Translations under genes and position numbers: made by a program | Assembly: GCA_943704525.1 (NCBI GenBank) | Contig: CALSCQ010002722.1 | Coordinates: 1 to 22,499, forward strand | Reading direction: 5' to 3' | DNA length: 22,499 nucleotides | DNA from: Pigoraptor vietnamica | Lineage: Eukaryota > Opisthokonta > Filasterea | Notes under the pieces: model-generated | Seen by the model: the letters and a program-made list of their open reading frames with translations, nothing else | Database searches by the model: none | Told to the model about the DNA's origin: nothing | Shown: one piece after another, positions 14,900 through 22,499 of the stretch | How the letters are laid out: every line of letters begins with the position of its first letter | How positions within the stretch are numbered: position 1 is the stretch's first letter

Positions 14900-15729
14900 T
14901 TACGCCATTTCTGGCGCCGAGACTCCAGTGAGATTGATATAAGTCTCACGAAAAATGCGCACCTCCGTCGCGGCCTCCTCAAGGCGGCGACGGAGTTCGT
15001 TGTTCTCGGCCTGGAGGCGCGCGTACGCCTCCGCGAGGACGCGCTGCTCCATCCGCTTCTTCTGTCGGCACTTGTTCACCGACACGTTGTTGCTCGTGCG
15101 GAGCTTCTCGTACGCCTCCGTCCCCTTCGACGGCACCTTGCGGTTCCGCTTGCGCTTGGGCTTCGCGCCCGTCGCAGAGGCACGCGAGAGCACGCCGGCG
15201 ACGATCGCGTCGGCCGCAGGCTCAACGTACGGCGACGGAACCGAAGACGAGAGATCGAGCACAGAGACAGCCTCGCTCTCGTCCTCGTCGTCCTTCTTCG
15301 AAGAATCGGCGTCAGTGACGCTCGGGACAACGGGGCTAAAGTGGGCGGGCGCCGCAAAAGCAGCGAGGTCGAAGAGCGCGACGTTCGCGTTCATCCAGTC
15401 GAGCACGCCATCGCCCGACACGTGCGCACCCGCGAGCGCAAGAGGCTCGCCCCCTAGAGGCAGCGCGATATCTGTTGCAGGATAACAGGTCTGCTGTGAG
15501 TCGCAGCGAAATCCCACTCTTCACACGACCCACACTCACGCCAAGCTATCTCATAATTTGCGACGCAGAGACACTCACCAGCCGCAGTGGGGACTGCGGC
15601 AATGTCGACGGAATCCATTTTTCCGTGCCCGAGCGACGGGCGGCGACCAAACGCAAGCTTGACGTGTTCAACATCCTCCGGGAAAAAGCTGTCGTCGACG
15701 GGTGCCTTCGCCTGGGGATTCGGGGCCAT
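14900..15729 (-). CDS. C/EBP-like bZIP transcription factor (2 exons; start uncertain)
   Basis: The exons are 15579-15729 (from the first in-frame ATG) and 14900-15471; the intron 15472-15578 is GTGAGT...ACAG. From this ATG the product is 240 aa. The bZIP domain is about residues 170-235. Its basic region contains NNVSVNKCRQKKR, which has the invariant Asn and an Arg eight residues later; C/EBP proteins have NNIAVRKSR here. Leu/Leu/Leu/Ala/Phe heptads follow at 196, 203, 210, 217 and 224, with Tyr, Glu and Asn between them. An Arg/Lys cluster KPKRKRNRK lies just upstream as a probable nuclear signal. The N-terminal part is acidic with aromatic residues, as in activation domains. The frame stays open upstream of 15729 for another 130 codons to a TAG at 16120-16122 with no ATG, so the true N-terminus may be longer through an unseen exon. 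It probably binds DNA as a dimer and activates transcription (inference from the family). Confidence 0.82.
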
Positions 15730-16119
15730 CCAACCGGCGTCCTCGCCGATAATGTCGTTAACAAGCGTCTCCCACGGAAACGCCGTCTTCCAATCGATCG
15801 CGAGAGCTCCCAAGTCGGACAAGGAGGGCGTCTCCTGTGCGGTGGGGACGCCCGTGAGTGAAGATGCGACCGAGGAACCGCGGACTGGCGCGAGCAGGTC
15901 GGCGCCGGTAGCGGAGTCCAGACAGCGGGATCGCCCGGGAGGAGAACAGATGGCCGGGGGTGTCGGGCAACGTGCAGTGCCCTCGACTACACCCCCGTTG
16001 CGAGCGCCGAAATGCGACGGCGCCGATGAAAAAGAGATTGGTTGAGGCTGGGCGAGCTCGGACGGCAATGCAGATGCAGCCTGTCCCTTCGAAGATGCGC
16101 TCGCGCGTGCCTCAGACGT
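15730..16119 (-). other. Open frame upstream of the bZIP ATG: long leader or missing N-terminal coding
   Basis: These 390 nt form 130 sense codons in frame with the bZIP ORF, bounded upstream by TAG. They include an acidic/aromatic stretch (DWKTAFPWETLVNDIIGED) that looks like a real activation-domain peptide. No ATG in any frame occurs here on the - strand. Either translation starts at 15729 after a long leader, or an upstream exon splices into this frame. Acceptor-like sites include CCCACCGCACAG near 15830. Confidence 0.55.
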
Positions 16120-16203
16120 CTACGGATCGAGTCTGAAGTTGCCTTGGGCTGGTCTTTTCTTGTTGCGATAAGGAAGATCAGACGAGTCGGCCGCGTCACT
16201 CAT
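16120..16203 (-). other. Upstream ORF 2 (27 codons) of the bZIP gene, or its interrupted true start
   Basis: ATG at 16201-16203 opens MSDAADSSDLPYRNKKRPAQ and ends at TAG 16120-16122. It lies in the same frame as the bZIP ORF, so a single TAG separates the two. I found no intron with a donor like others in this window that removes the TAG and keeps the frame. A tract resembling a 3' splice site (CTTCGCCTCTGCAG) directly precedes the ATG, so a 5' UTR intron is possible. Confidence 0.5.
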
Positions 16204-16322
16204 ACTGCAGAGGCGAAGATGGGATGGTAGCGAAGTGCCGATCGGGCCTTGGCCGAACGACGAACGTGAAGCGGACACAAAGTGTCGGCCTCACGAGGAA
16301 ATGGTGGTTGAAGAGAGGGGTG

Positions 16323-16337
16323 CTAAACACAAGACAT
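16323..16337 (-). other. Upstream ORF 1 (4 codons) of the bZIP gene
   Basis: ATG TCT TGT GTT TAG is the first ATG downstream of the TATA box on the - strand. It encodes only MSCV. Whether it is translated is unknown; it could also lie outside the mature leader if an intron begins nearby. Confidence 0.45.
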
Positions 16338-16461
16338 GCTGAGGCTGTGCCTTCGGAATGTGTTGTGGATTGCGAGTGGGTCGCGAGGGATTGGGAGAGA
16401 TTTCGAAAGCTCGGAGGCAGTTTGAAACTCAAAGCCTCTTGAGCACGGAACCGCGGGCTGA

Positions 16462-16468
16462 ATTTATA
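16462..16468 (-). promoter_or_regulatory. TATA box of the bZIP gene
   Basis: TATAAAT on the - strand lies about 265 nt before the ATG at 16203 and about 740 nt before the ATG at 15729. Transcription would be expected to start near 16435. The match is good but rests on the motif alone. Confidence 0.5.
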
Positions 16469-16474
16469 CGGCAC

Positions 16475-16483
16475 ATTGCGTCA
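16475..16483 (-). promoter_or_regulatory. C/EBP-CRE composite site (TGACGCAAT) beside the TATA box
   Basis: On the - strand TGACGCAAT ends six bases before TATAAAT. In animals this sequence joins a CRE half-site (TGAC) to a C/EBP half-site (GCAAT) and is bound by C/EBP-ATF type bZIP dimers. Its place in front of a bZIP gene suggests autoregulation or cross-regulation (inference). Confidence 0.45.
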
Positions 16484-16532
16484 GGGAAGGGGAGGGGTGC
16501 CGCCCACACTGGCCAAGACAATTGGGGGGAGG

Positions 16533-16597
16533 TTGTGTGTGCGCTGTGCGTGCGTGCGTGTGTGTGCGTGTGCGTGCGTGTGCGCGTGAGAGAGAGA
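16533..16597. repeat. TG/CG-rich simple repeat upstream of the bZIP gene
   Basis: Alternating TGTG and TGCG units of about 55 bp end in a short GAGAGAGA run. The tract sits 65-130 bp upstream of the TATA box. Confidence 0.85.
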
Positions 16598-16698
16598 AGC
16601 CTATCCGCCACAGCGAACGAATACCAGCAGTGCTAATTAACGCTGTCGCTTACTATGGAAAATGTATGGATCGGTTATTTATTAGCGGTGGCTGCAGC

Positions 16699-16730
16699 AA
16701 AAAGTGGCCATTGCACCATTGCCACTTTTT
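16699..16730. repeat. Inverted repeat with 10-bp perfect stem
   Basis: AAAAAGTGGC (16699-16708) pairs perfectly with GCCACTTTTT (16721-16730) across a 12-nt loop, CATTGCACCATT. It lies between the arrestin stop and the bZIP promoter, so it may belong to the arrestin 3' end or to the bZIP upstream region. The loop contains ATTGC, a C/EBP half-site. Confidence 0.7.
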
Positions 16731-16732
16731 CC

Positions 16733-16773
16733 ATGATGTCATACGCTAAATATAGGAATTTTCATGATGTCAT
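16733..16773. promoter_or_regulatory. Two copies of ATGATGTCAT upstream of the bZIP gene
   Basis: Identical 10-mers at 16733-16742 and 16764-16773 lie 31 bp apart. The core TGATGTCA differs by one base from the CRE palindrome TGACGTCA bound by CREB/ATF bZIP proteins. The region is unusually AT-rich. Binding is not shown. Confidence 0.35.
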
Positions 16774-17025
16774 GACTTTTCCGCCGTGAATGTATGGAGA
16801 TTTTCATACAACCCTCACCATACGATAAGCCTCAATTTGCGGATAAATCTAACCCCCACCATATACCCTACATAGCTGTAACACGATGGTCCGTCGCCAA
16901 CACACTCGCTTTTGAGCGGGCGAGAAGTTCCTAGAATGCACGACGCACAGGAAAGCATGCGAAAATAAACGCGTGTGCGAAAAATCATTGTTACATATAC
17001 TCAGTACACCGATTACCCCGCTCGT
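16774..17025. other. AT-rich spacer downstream of the arrestin gene
   Basis: This stretch has no ORF. It contains the arrestin 3' UTR by position. A possible AATAAA on the - strand lies near 16676-16681, which would give a 3' UTR of about 350 nt. Nothing else was seen. Confidence 0.4.
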
Positions 17026-20000
17026 TCACGCCATCCCAAACACGTGCGCAGGCGGCGCAGTAGGCGCGAATGACGTGGCAGCGTAGCCGCCAACGTCACC
17101 ACCGGCATTCGGCAGCGCACTTGCAGACGGGGATGCAGCAGTTGCAGTCGCGGCCGAATTCGCTGCCACAGCAGCCATTCCGCCGTACGTAAACTGAGGT
17201 CGGGGCGGTCGCACAGGGCGAGCCTTGGGTGCCGACACACGCCTGCCACCCGTCGCACTTCCGTTCACCGCGGGGCTCTCGTCAGCCTTGATTGCCGACA
17301 CACGCCGTCCACTCGTCGCACTTCTGTTGAAGCTCTCGTCAGCCTTGAGTGCCGATACGCGCCGCCCACTCGTCGCACTTCCGTTGACCGCGGGGCTCTG
17401 GTTGGCCTTGGGCGCTGACACACGGCGGCCATTGACAGCCGCGGGGCTCTGTTCAGCTTCTGCGCTGGCGACGAGGGCGGCGAGCGATGGGTACTCGACA
17501 GCCCCGGACGCCCTGCGAGCCGTTTGCTCGGCCTGAAAGTCGGCGTAGCTGTAACGGCGTGGCACAGGGTCCACCAGCATGTCGGCCAGTGACTTGCGCT
17601 GTCGGGGGCGATACGGAACGGCGGGCGGAACGCGGCTTCCGCTCGATGGGTTTTGCGGAGGAGCGCCAGTCCAGGTGGACGCAGGGGAAGCGCTCGCGCC
17701 GTACGCGGGCGGGCCGGCGGCACGAGGCGCTTCGCCACTCCACGTCGTCGCAGAGTAAGGTACGTCCGGATAAATGCCTGGCGCTGAGGGTGGCGGCGGC
17801 GCCTTTCGTTGAGCGTTGCTCCGCGCCGGTCCTTGGGTTATCTCTGCGTTCGTCACGTAGGACGACGCCGGCCTTGGTGCGGATTTTCGCTTCGGGGGGT
17901 CGGCGCACACCATCTGACATTGGTAGCGCGGGTGGGGGAGGTGCGCGGGTTTTCGTTTTGCGAGTTCGTCGTTCCAACTGATGAAGGTGGGTACGACAAC
18001 GCTCTGCGGTTCATCGGCTGCACATCGGTATGAACGTAAGCACACGGAGGAGGGGTCAAATGTGCGTGGCAAAAAATGAATTCGCACATTACGCCATAAC
18101 TGACTCACCGTTGCAATCAAAGGGGGCGAACACTTTCACGGGGATGTAGCCGTGAAGGTCCTCGTACTTTTTCTTCGTCTGTGCGCGCAGCGTAATCTTC
18201 ACCTCGTGCACGATGGCAAAGCGCGCGCCCAGAACGTCAAAGGCGTTCGGGTGGTCCAGTCGCTCGGGGTGCGCGGGAGCGAGCCTCCCCAGTGGCCACG
18301 GCAGCTCGAAAGAAACGTCTTGTGTCTGGTGTCGGCCGACCTGAGCGCGACCGGGGACAAGAAAGATCAGAAATGGGAATGCACAAGGCGGTGGGAGGTC
18401 GACCGTTTGACGTGACAGCTCTCACATTGAGCGTGTCCGCCGCTTCCACTAGTGTGACGGGCGACTTTTTCACGTCGTCCGCCACGACGCCGGGCAGAGG
18501 GGATCCAGCGTTGAGGATGATGCTGCGGACCACTTCCGCGCGCGCAAGCGTCACCGTGCGAGACGTCTCATTTGAGCTGCGTGGGCGATTGTGCGTCGTG
18601 AGAGGCTGTGCACATCGCCCTCGAAAGGGGGAATGGAAAGTGAGCGAGGAAAAGGCTGCGCAACTCACATGGAGATGTTGACGGCCAGTCGCTCTCCAGG
18701 TACCACTGCCGACCGATCGAGAGTGATCGACGCCTTGATTTCGCCAAAGTGCATGCTGCGGTGTGTGCGAGTGAGACACACACGCCACTGCACACAGGCA
18801 CACGCATGACATGCCCTCTCTTCTCCAACTCTCACATACATAACACCACATCACTTACACACGCAGTCCGCTCTGAATTCAAAACGCGCCACCAACTCAC
18901 AAAAAGCTCTTCGATATTGTCAGCGAGACGGGCGATTGCCCTGCCGCATACGCCTTGCTGTCATGGATGGGGCGCACCGCAATGGGCTGCTCCGCCCTTG
19001 CGCGAGTTCCGCACCAACGCACCGCAGCCACTGCGAGACGATTCATACAATTGGTTAAATACGCACGTGGGCAATAAGAATAGGCAAATTCCTTCTTACT
19101 TGCCAAATGGAGGCTGTTACGAGACTAGACCTAGAAAGTTCTCTGCACACACACGCAAACTCGACAGCGGCGACAACACAACAACAACAGCGACAATCCC
19201 TCCGCAATACTCTTATCACACAACTCGACCCCTGTCGCCCACCCTTGAGATAGTAGAAGACCTCGCCAGTCACAATGCCGTCCTCGCACGCGGCATCAAT
19301 TCCCACGCTGGGCTTGAGATGGCCCGGCAAGTGAAACTCAAACGGGATTTTGCTGCCGACGGGGTACGTCTCATTGCCAATAAGCACCTGTGGGAAGGGG
19401 TCATTAAGTGGCGTGTGTAACGAACAGATGCCCGACACGCGAGAGGGAGTGGTGTTGTGTGCGTGCGGTTCTGGGGATATGTCGTGCCTTCAAATTTTTG
19501 TACGCGTGCGACCGAGAGAGACAGGCGGATAGAAAAAGAGCGAGAGGCAGATGTGCTATCGTCCGCATATGTAAACCGGAGATACGCTAGTCACACATTC
19601 GACGAGCACGCGCACGCACATGCTCTTTCTCCTTCACGAACGTGTCCGTCTTGTCAACAGCCTCAACGCCATCTTCGCCGCGGCGGTCCCAATGCACGTG
19701 CTCTGCAATGCCATACGATGTGTGAGAAGGGACAACGCAAACACACACTCCACTGCTACAGGTGCAATTAACCGGAGGATTAAACCGCTAAACACACGGA
19801 CGCACTGCGTCCCCAAATGTCCGCAGTGCACACAGCGCCAAACACATGCAAGTGGGCAGCTACAGAGAGCTTTCACACAAATGTCCGAGTGCACGTAAGG
19901 CCACGGACAAAACAACAACGCAGACAGTCGAGCAGAGGGCTGTCCATAACACGCAAACAATAGTGCTGTCCATAACACGCAGATAGTCGAAGGGAGTCAT

Positions 20001-20498
20001 AACAGCAACAACAGCGAGTCATTTCATAACACGCAGACAGTCGAGTAGAGTGCTGTCCATAACGCCACGCAGACAGTCAATAGAAATGCATCACAGCAAC
20101 AGCAGCTCGAAGGGAGTCATAACAGCAACAACAGCGAGTCATTTCATAACACGCAGACAGTCGAGTAGAGTGTTGTCCATAACGCCACGCAGACAGTCAA
20201 TAGAAATGCATCACAGCAACAGCAGCGAGTCAATTTCAAAACACACATGATAGCGTAATCGGCTGCAATGGCCAGTGTGACCATGGCGCAAGGGAGCATC
20301 AACTCACGTGCCACGCGCGCAATAGACACACCGATGCAAACACCCACCCTTCCCTACAAGTGTGACGGTGGCCGATCTCAACGCCGACTTCTTCGCAACG
20401 AGCACGTGTCCCCGCACAGTGTCTCCCGGCGCAAATCCATCCGGGTGGGTTGGCCGGTACACCTCGAGCACGAGGCGCGCCTTCTTCGGCTTGCCCAT
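17026..20498 (-). CDS. Alpha-arrestin-like (arrestin domain-containing) protein (8 exons, 656 aa)
   Basis: Exons in coding order are 20348-20498, 19620-19702, 19243-19387, 18901-19030, 18669-18755, 18426-18576, 18109-18340 and 17026-18017; all phases agree (657 codons). The arrestin N domain covers about residues 1-165: PGDTVRGHV, then VTLVGKEHVHW, then a GNETYPVGSKIPFEFHLPG strand and GEVFYYLK. The arrestin C domain covers about 168-325 and opens with ITLDRSAVVPGERLAVNIS, typical of the family. The C-terminal tail of about 330 residues is Ala/Pro-rich and probably disordered. It has PPAY at about 429-432, a WW-domain ligand through which alpha-arrestins recruit NEDD4-type ubiquitin ligases. 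It also carries four RRVSA(P/L/I)KA repeats. The protein is probably a cytosolic adaptor directing membrane-protein ubiquitination or trafficking (family inference). The ATG at 20498 starts MGKPKKARLVLEVYRP, directly at the first arrestin strand. The single-exon tail is much more GC-rich than the introns. Confidence 0.9.
17221..17466. repeat. In-frame coding minisatellite (RRVS repeats) in the arrestin tail
   Basis: Units start at 17221, 17284, 17341 and 17404, with spacings of 63, 57 and 63 bp, all multiples of three. Each encodes GRRVSA(P/L/I)KA followed by a linker such as DESPAVNGSATS. They correspond to about residues 511-592. RRxS is the consensus of basophilic kinases such as PKA. A further RRAS lies just upstream in the protein. 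Confidence 0.85.
19987..20226. repeat. Two-copy 120-bp tandem duplication in arrestin intron 1
   Basis: 19987-20106 and 20107-20226 are nearly identical, with one clear mismatch (C/T at 20053 versus 20173). The unit itself contains related sub-repeats: CATAACACGCAGACAGTCGA, CATAACGCCACGCAGACAGT and CAGCAACA(A)CAGC. More diverged copies extend left to about 19920. The array lies in the 645-bp intron 19703-20347. Confidence 0.92.
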
Positions 20499-20865
20499 CC
20501 CTGAGAGTAGTCGCTCAACGTCAAGAGTCTCAAGTCGCTACCGTAATGTGCGTGCTATGCATGCGTGTGCGTGCGTTATAATCTGAAATGGATGAGAGTG
20601 TGTGGCCTGTTCGCTGGTTTGAGTGTGCATAGATGGGCCGATTCGAAAGATTCCTTTTATGGAATTTTTCGCACACACGTGGAGTTCAAAAATAGCCGTT
20701 TAGTGGGGCGGGAGGCTGTTAATTCAGGCCGCACATGCAGCTCCCACGGCGTCTGGTCGTACAGAAAAGTGTGCGCACAATTAAACTGAAAGTGTGCGCG
20801 CACTTCACAACAGAAATAGTACTGTGAGGAGAACGCTCCGGGAGTTCGTAGTGGCAGTCGCAGTC
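20499..20865. promoter_or_regulatory. Divergent promoter region between arrestin and PDRG1 genes
   Basis: 367 bp separate the two ATGs, which face away from each other, so both promoters must lie here or overlap. A GGGGCGGG-like GC box is at about 20706-20712 and an AT-rich TTATAAT at about 20577-20583. No supported ORF was seen. Confidence 0.5.
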
Positions 20866-22125
20866 ATGGCGCTGAAGCCTCTCCCTGACCCAAAGAAGCT
20901 CGCGGCCGAACAGGCCAAAGTGGAGCTGCTCGCAGAGGACGTGCTCACGGACCGGCGACAGGTGGGATGGCAGCAGTCATTTGTCACGGCGCAAAGTGTT
21001 ACGGTCCATCTAAACACACACGCACAGAGCTGCTCACGCATGCCACACACCTGTACAACAATTCGTTCGCCGTACACATTCGCACACTCACACTTTCGAC
21101 TCGTGACGAACGTTGTCTCTATTGTCGCCTGCTTGCGCATCCTGTGCACAATTCGCTCCCGTACACATCGCACGCGTGGGCGCTTTCGACTTACGGCGAA
21201 CGTTGTCTCAATTGCGTCAACTTGCTGTCATTAGATGATTGAACTCGATCGAAGGCGCAACGGAAACCGCGAGGCTCTCGCCGCGTTCCGCCACGGCCAA
21301 CACAAGCCCGGTGTGTTGAGTCACCATGACGTTCGTTTCTAATCATGTGCTTGTGTTCGCGCAATCACTCGCTTTCTCATCTCACTTTCATTGCGTTTCG
21401 CGCAATCAAGTCTCACGGGTCCTTTAAAGTGCTTTTGTGCGAGTGCTCTGGTCACTCACAATCGTCTGCAATGGCCCATTTCGCTTCAGGGGCGAAGGTG
21501 TGGCTCTCCATGGGTGATATGTTCGTCAAAGTGCCTGTGGAGAAGGCGAAAACGCTCATCGAAACCGGTAAGTGCGTCACAGTCTGTGTCTCTCACGCAG
21601 TTTGTGGAGTACTACGCGCAATTACACACTGCCTCTGGGGCGTATTTTGTGGAGTACCACTGGCGGTAAGCACACGCATCACACTGAACACTCGAATAAC
21701 TCTTGTGTCGATTGACGCGCAGATCAAAAACGCATCGATGCCCAGATTGATTTGCTGCAGAAGGGGCTGCGGCAAAAGACAGTGACGCTGCACGAGCTCG
21801 AAGGTGCGACTCGAATGCACTTGGTATTTGCGTTCTGTGGACAGTCTGAATGTGCTGTACAAGCGTTGTTAATGCATGCAGGGGCAGCCGTGGCTACTTG
21901 GCGCGTGTGCCCTTGAGAGCTTTGCGTAATGCAAGCAGCTGTGTGTCAATGTGCAGTGTGTTTTTTTTTTTTTATATTCCTGCCTGCGGTGCGCTGTTTC
22001 GTCGGCCTGTTACCTAGCTCAATGCCACACTGCGCGCAGGGCGTCCCGACATGACGCGCGGGCTCACTTTGAAGGGCCTCTCGGAGAACGAACTCCTTTC
22101 AATACTTCCGGAAGGGCGCTCGTAG
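20866..22125 (+). CDS. PDRG1: PDRG1 homologue, prefoldin-like (5 exons, 138 aa)
   Basis: The exons are 20866-20961, 21235-21310, 21490-21567, 21723-21803 and 22040-22125 (stop TAG), 139 codons in all with consistent phases. Human PDRG1 is 133 aa and aligns along its whole length: AEDVLTDRRQ matches its AEEVLADKRQ, IELDRRRNGNREAL matches a VDLDTKRNQNREAL-like stretch, MGDMFVKVP matches FGNMFIKMP, and DQKRIDAQIDLLQKGLRQK matches the second helix. The short last exon ends LTLKGLSENELLSILPEG. The two helices flanking a central hairpin are the beta-prefoldin fold. In animals PDRG1 belongs to the R2TP/prefoldin-like (URI1) co-chaperone complex that assembles RNA polymerases and PIKK kinases. The ATG at 20866 was chosen because an in-frame upstream extension has no family match. 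Exons are only 76-96 nt and introns 155-273 nt. Confidence 0.93.
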
Positions 22126-22499
22126 GTCTCGCCAAGGCCATCCCCATTTAACCCACGCTGTTGCGTTTCAGGAAACAGCTCTCGACCACTGCGTTGCTGT
22201 GCGACGACCTGCACCGCAAACACTGTGGCGTATCGGCCGATTGTCTCCGTTGGACTGCGATTTACCGCTGTTCTCACAATGGCCCCTGGCTGTGCTTCTG
22301 AAGTATCACATGCCCGAGTGACTGTATAAACGTGTGACGGCTGCGCGCTTTTGTGCCCTCTGCCTCGGCAGGTATCTGACCGAGGCTGGCCAACGTGACA
22401 CTTCACAGTCGGCCTCCGTCGGCATTGGCGTTGCCCACTGAGGAACGGCTTGTGCACCTTTTTTTTTTTTCTGTTTTTTTTTTTTTTTTTTTTTTTTTT
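22126..22499. other. 3' flank of PDRG1 and terminal poly(T)
   Basis: No supported gene follows the PDRG1 stop. The last 41 bases (22459-22499) are T apart from one CTG, probably a contig end in a homopolymer. A GTAGGT overlaps the PDRG1 stop and a TTTCAG lies at about 22166-22171, so an alternative terminal exon is conceivable; the family C-terminus does not need it. No clear AATAAA was seen. Confidence 0.55.

Noticed and set aside
15987-16199. 70-codon Arg-rich - strand ORF
   Set aside because: It lies in a different frame from the bZIP gene, is Arg/His-rich as expected from GC-rich antisense-like frames, and has no homology I recognise.
18749-19420. 223-codon + strand ORF overlapping the arrestin gene
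   Set aside because: It runs antisense through arrestin exons 3 and 4 and has no family resemblance; the - strand exons match the arrestin fold.
20268-20347. Extending arrestin exon 1 to the GTGAGT near 20297
   Set aside because: That donor is in phase 2 and does not join the HVHW exon in frame. The GTGGGT donor at 20347 joins it exactly and restores the conserved strand.
22459-22499. Poly(T) as the tail of a retroposed element
   Set aside because: There is no element body or target-site duplication next to it, and it coincides with the end of the window, so a contig-edge homopolymer is simpler.

Overview
This is nuclear DNA from a GC-rich eukaryote, most likely a unicellular protist or early-branching opisthokont-like lineage. 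The evidence is spliceosomal introns (26 could be placed by reading-frame and splice-site logic), CA/GT microsatellites, a C/EBP-like bZIP factor, and orthologues of KLHDC4, alpha-arrestins and PDRG1. I cannot name the species. Homopolymer runs at both ends suggest the window may be a whole contig or scaffold fragment.

Layout. (1) About 1-10140, + strand: two tandem copies of a large multi-pass membrane protein gene of a family I do not recognise. Copy A (603-4682) carries a frameshift and a missing splice acceptor relative to copy B (6036-10139), which is intact with 3 exons and 1302 aa. The duplicated unit includes about 400 bp of upstream DNA. (2) 10312-14359, - strand: a 13-exon KLHDC4/Kel3-type kelch protein (546 aa) whose introns hold three long (CA/GT)n tracts. 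(3) 14900 to about 16203, - strand: a C/EBP-like bZIP factor with an unresolved start, two upstream ORFs, a TATA box and an adjacent C/EBP-CRE composite site. (4) 17026-20498, - strand: an 8-exon alpha-arrestin (656 aa) with a PPxY motif and a repeated RRVS tail. (5) 20866-22125, + strand: a 5-exon PDRG1 homologue (138 aa), divergent from the arrestin.

The genes do not form an operon-like set. KLHDC4 and PDRG1 look like housekeeping genes, and the arrestin (trafficking or ubiquitin adaptor) and bZIP factor look regulatory. The tandem membrane proteins are the lineage-specific and least understood part. Exon joins were worked out by hand: each gives a continuous frame through GT...AG introns, and most match known family sequence on both sides of the intron. 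No transcript data were available.
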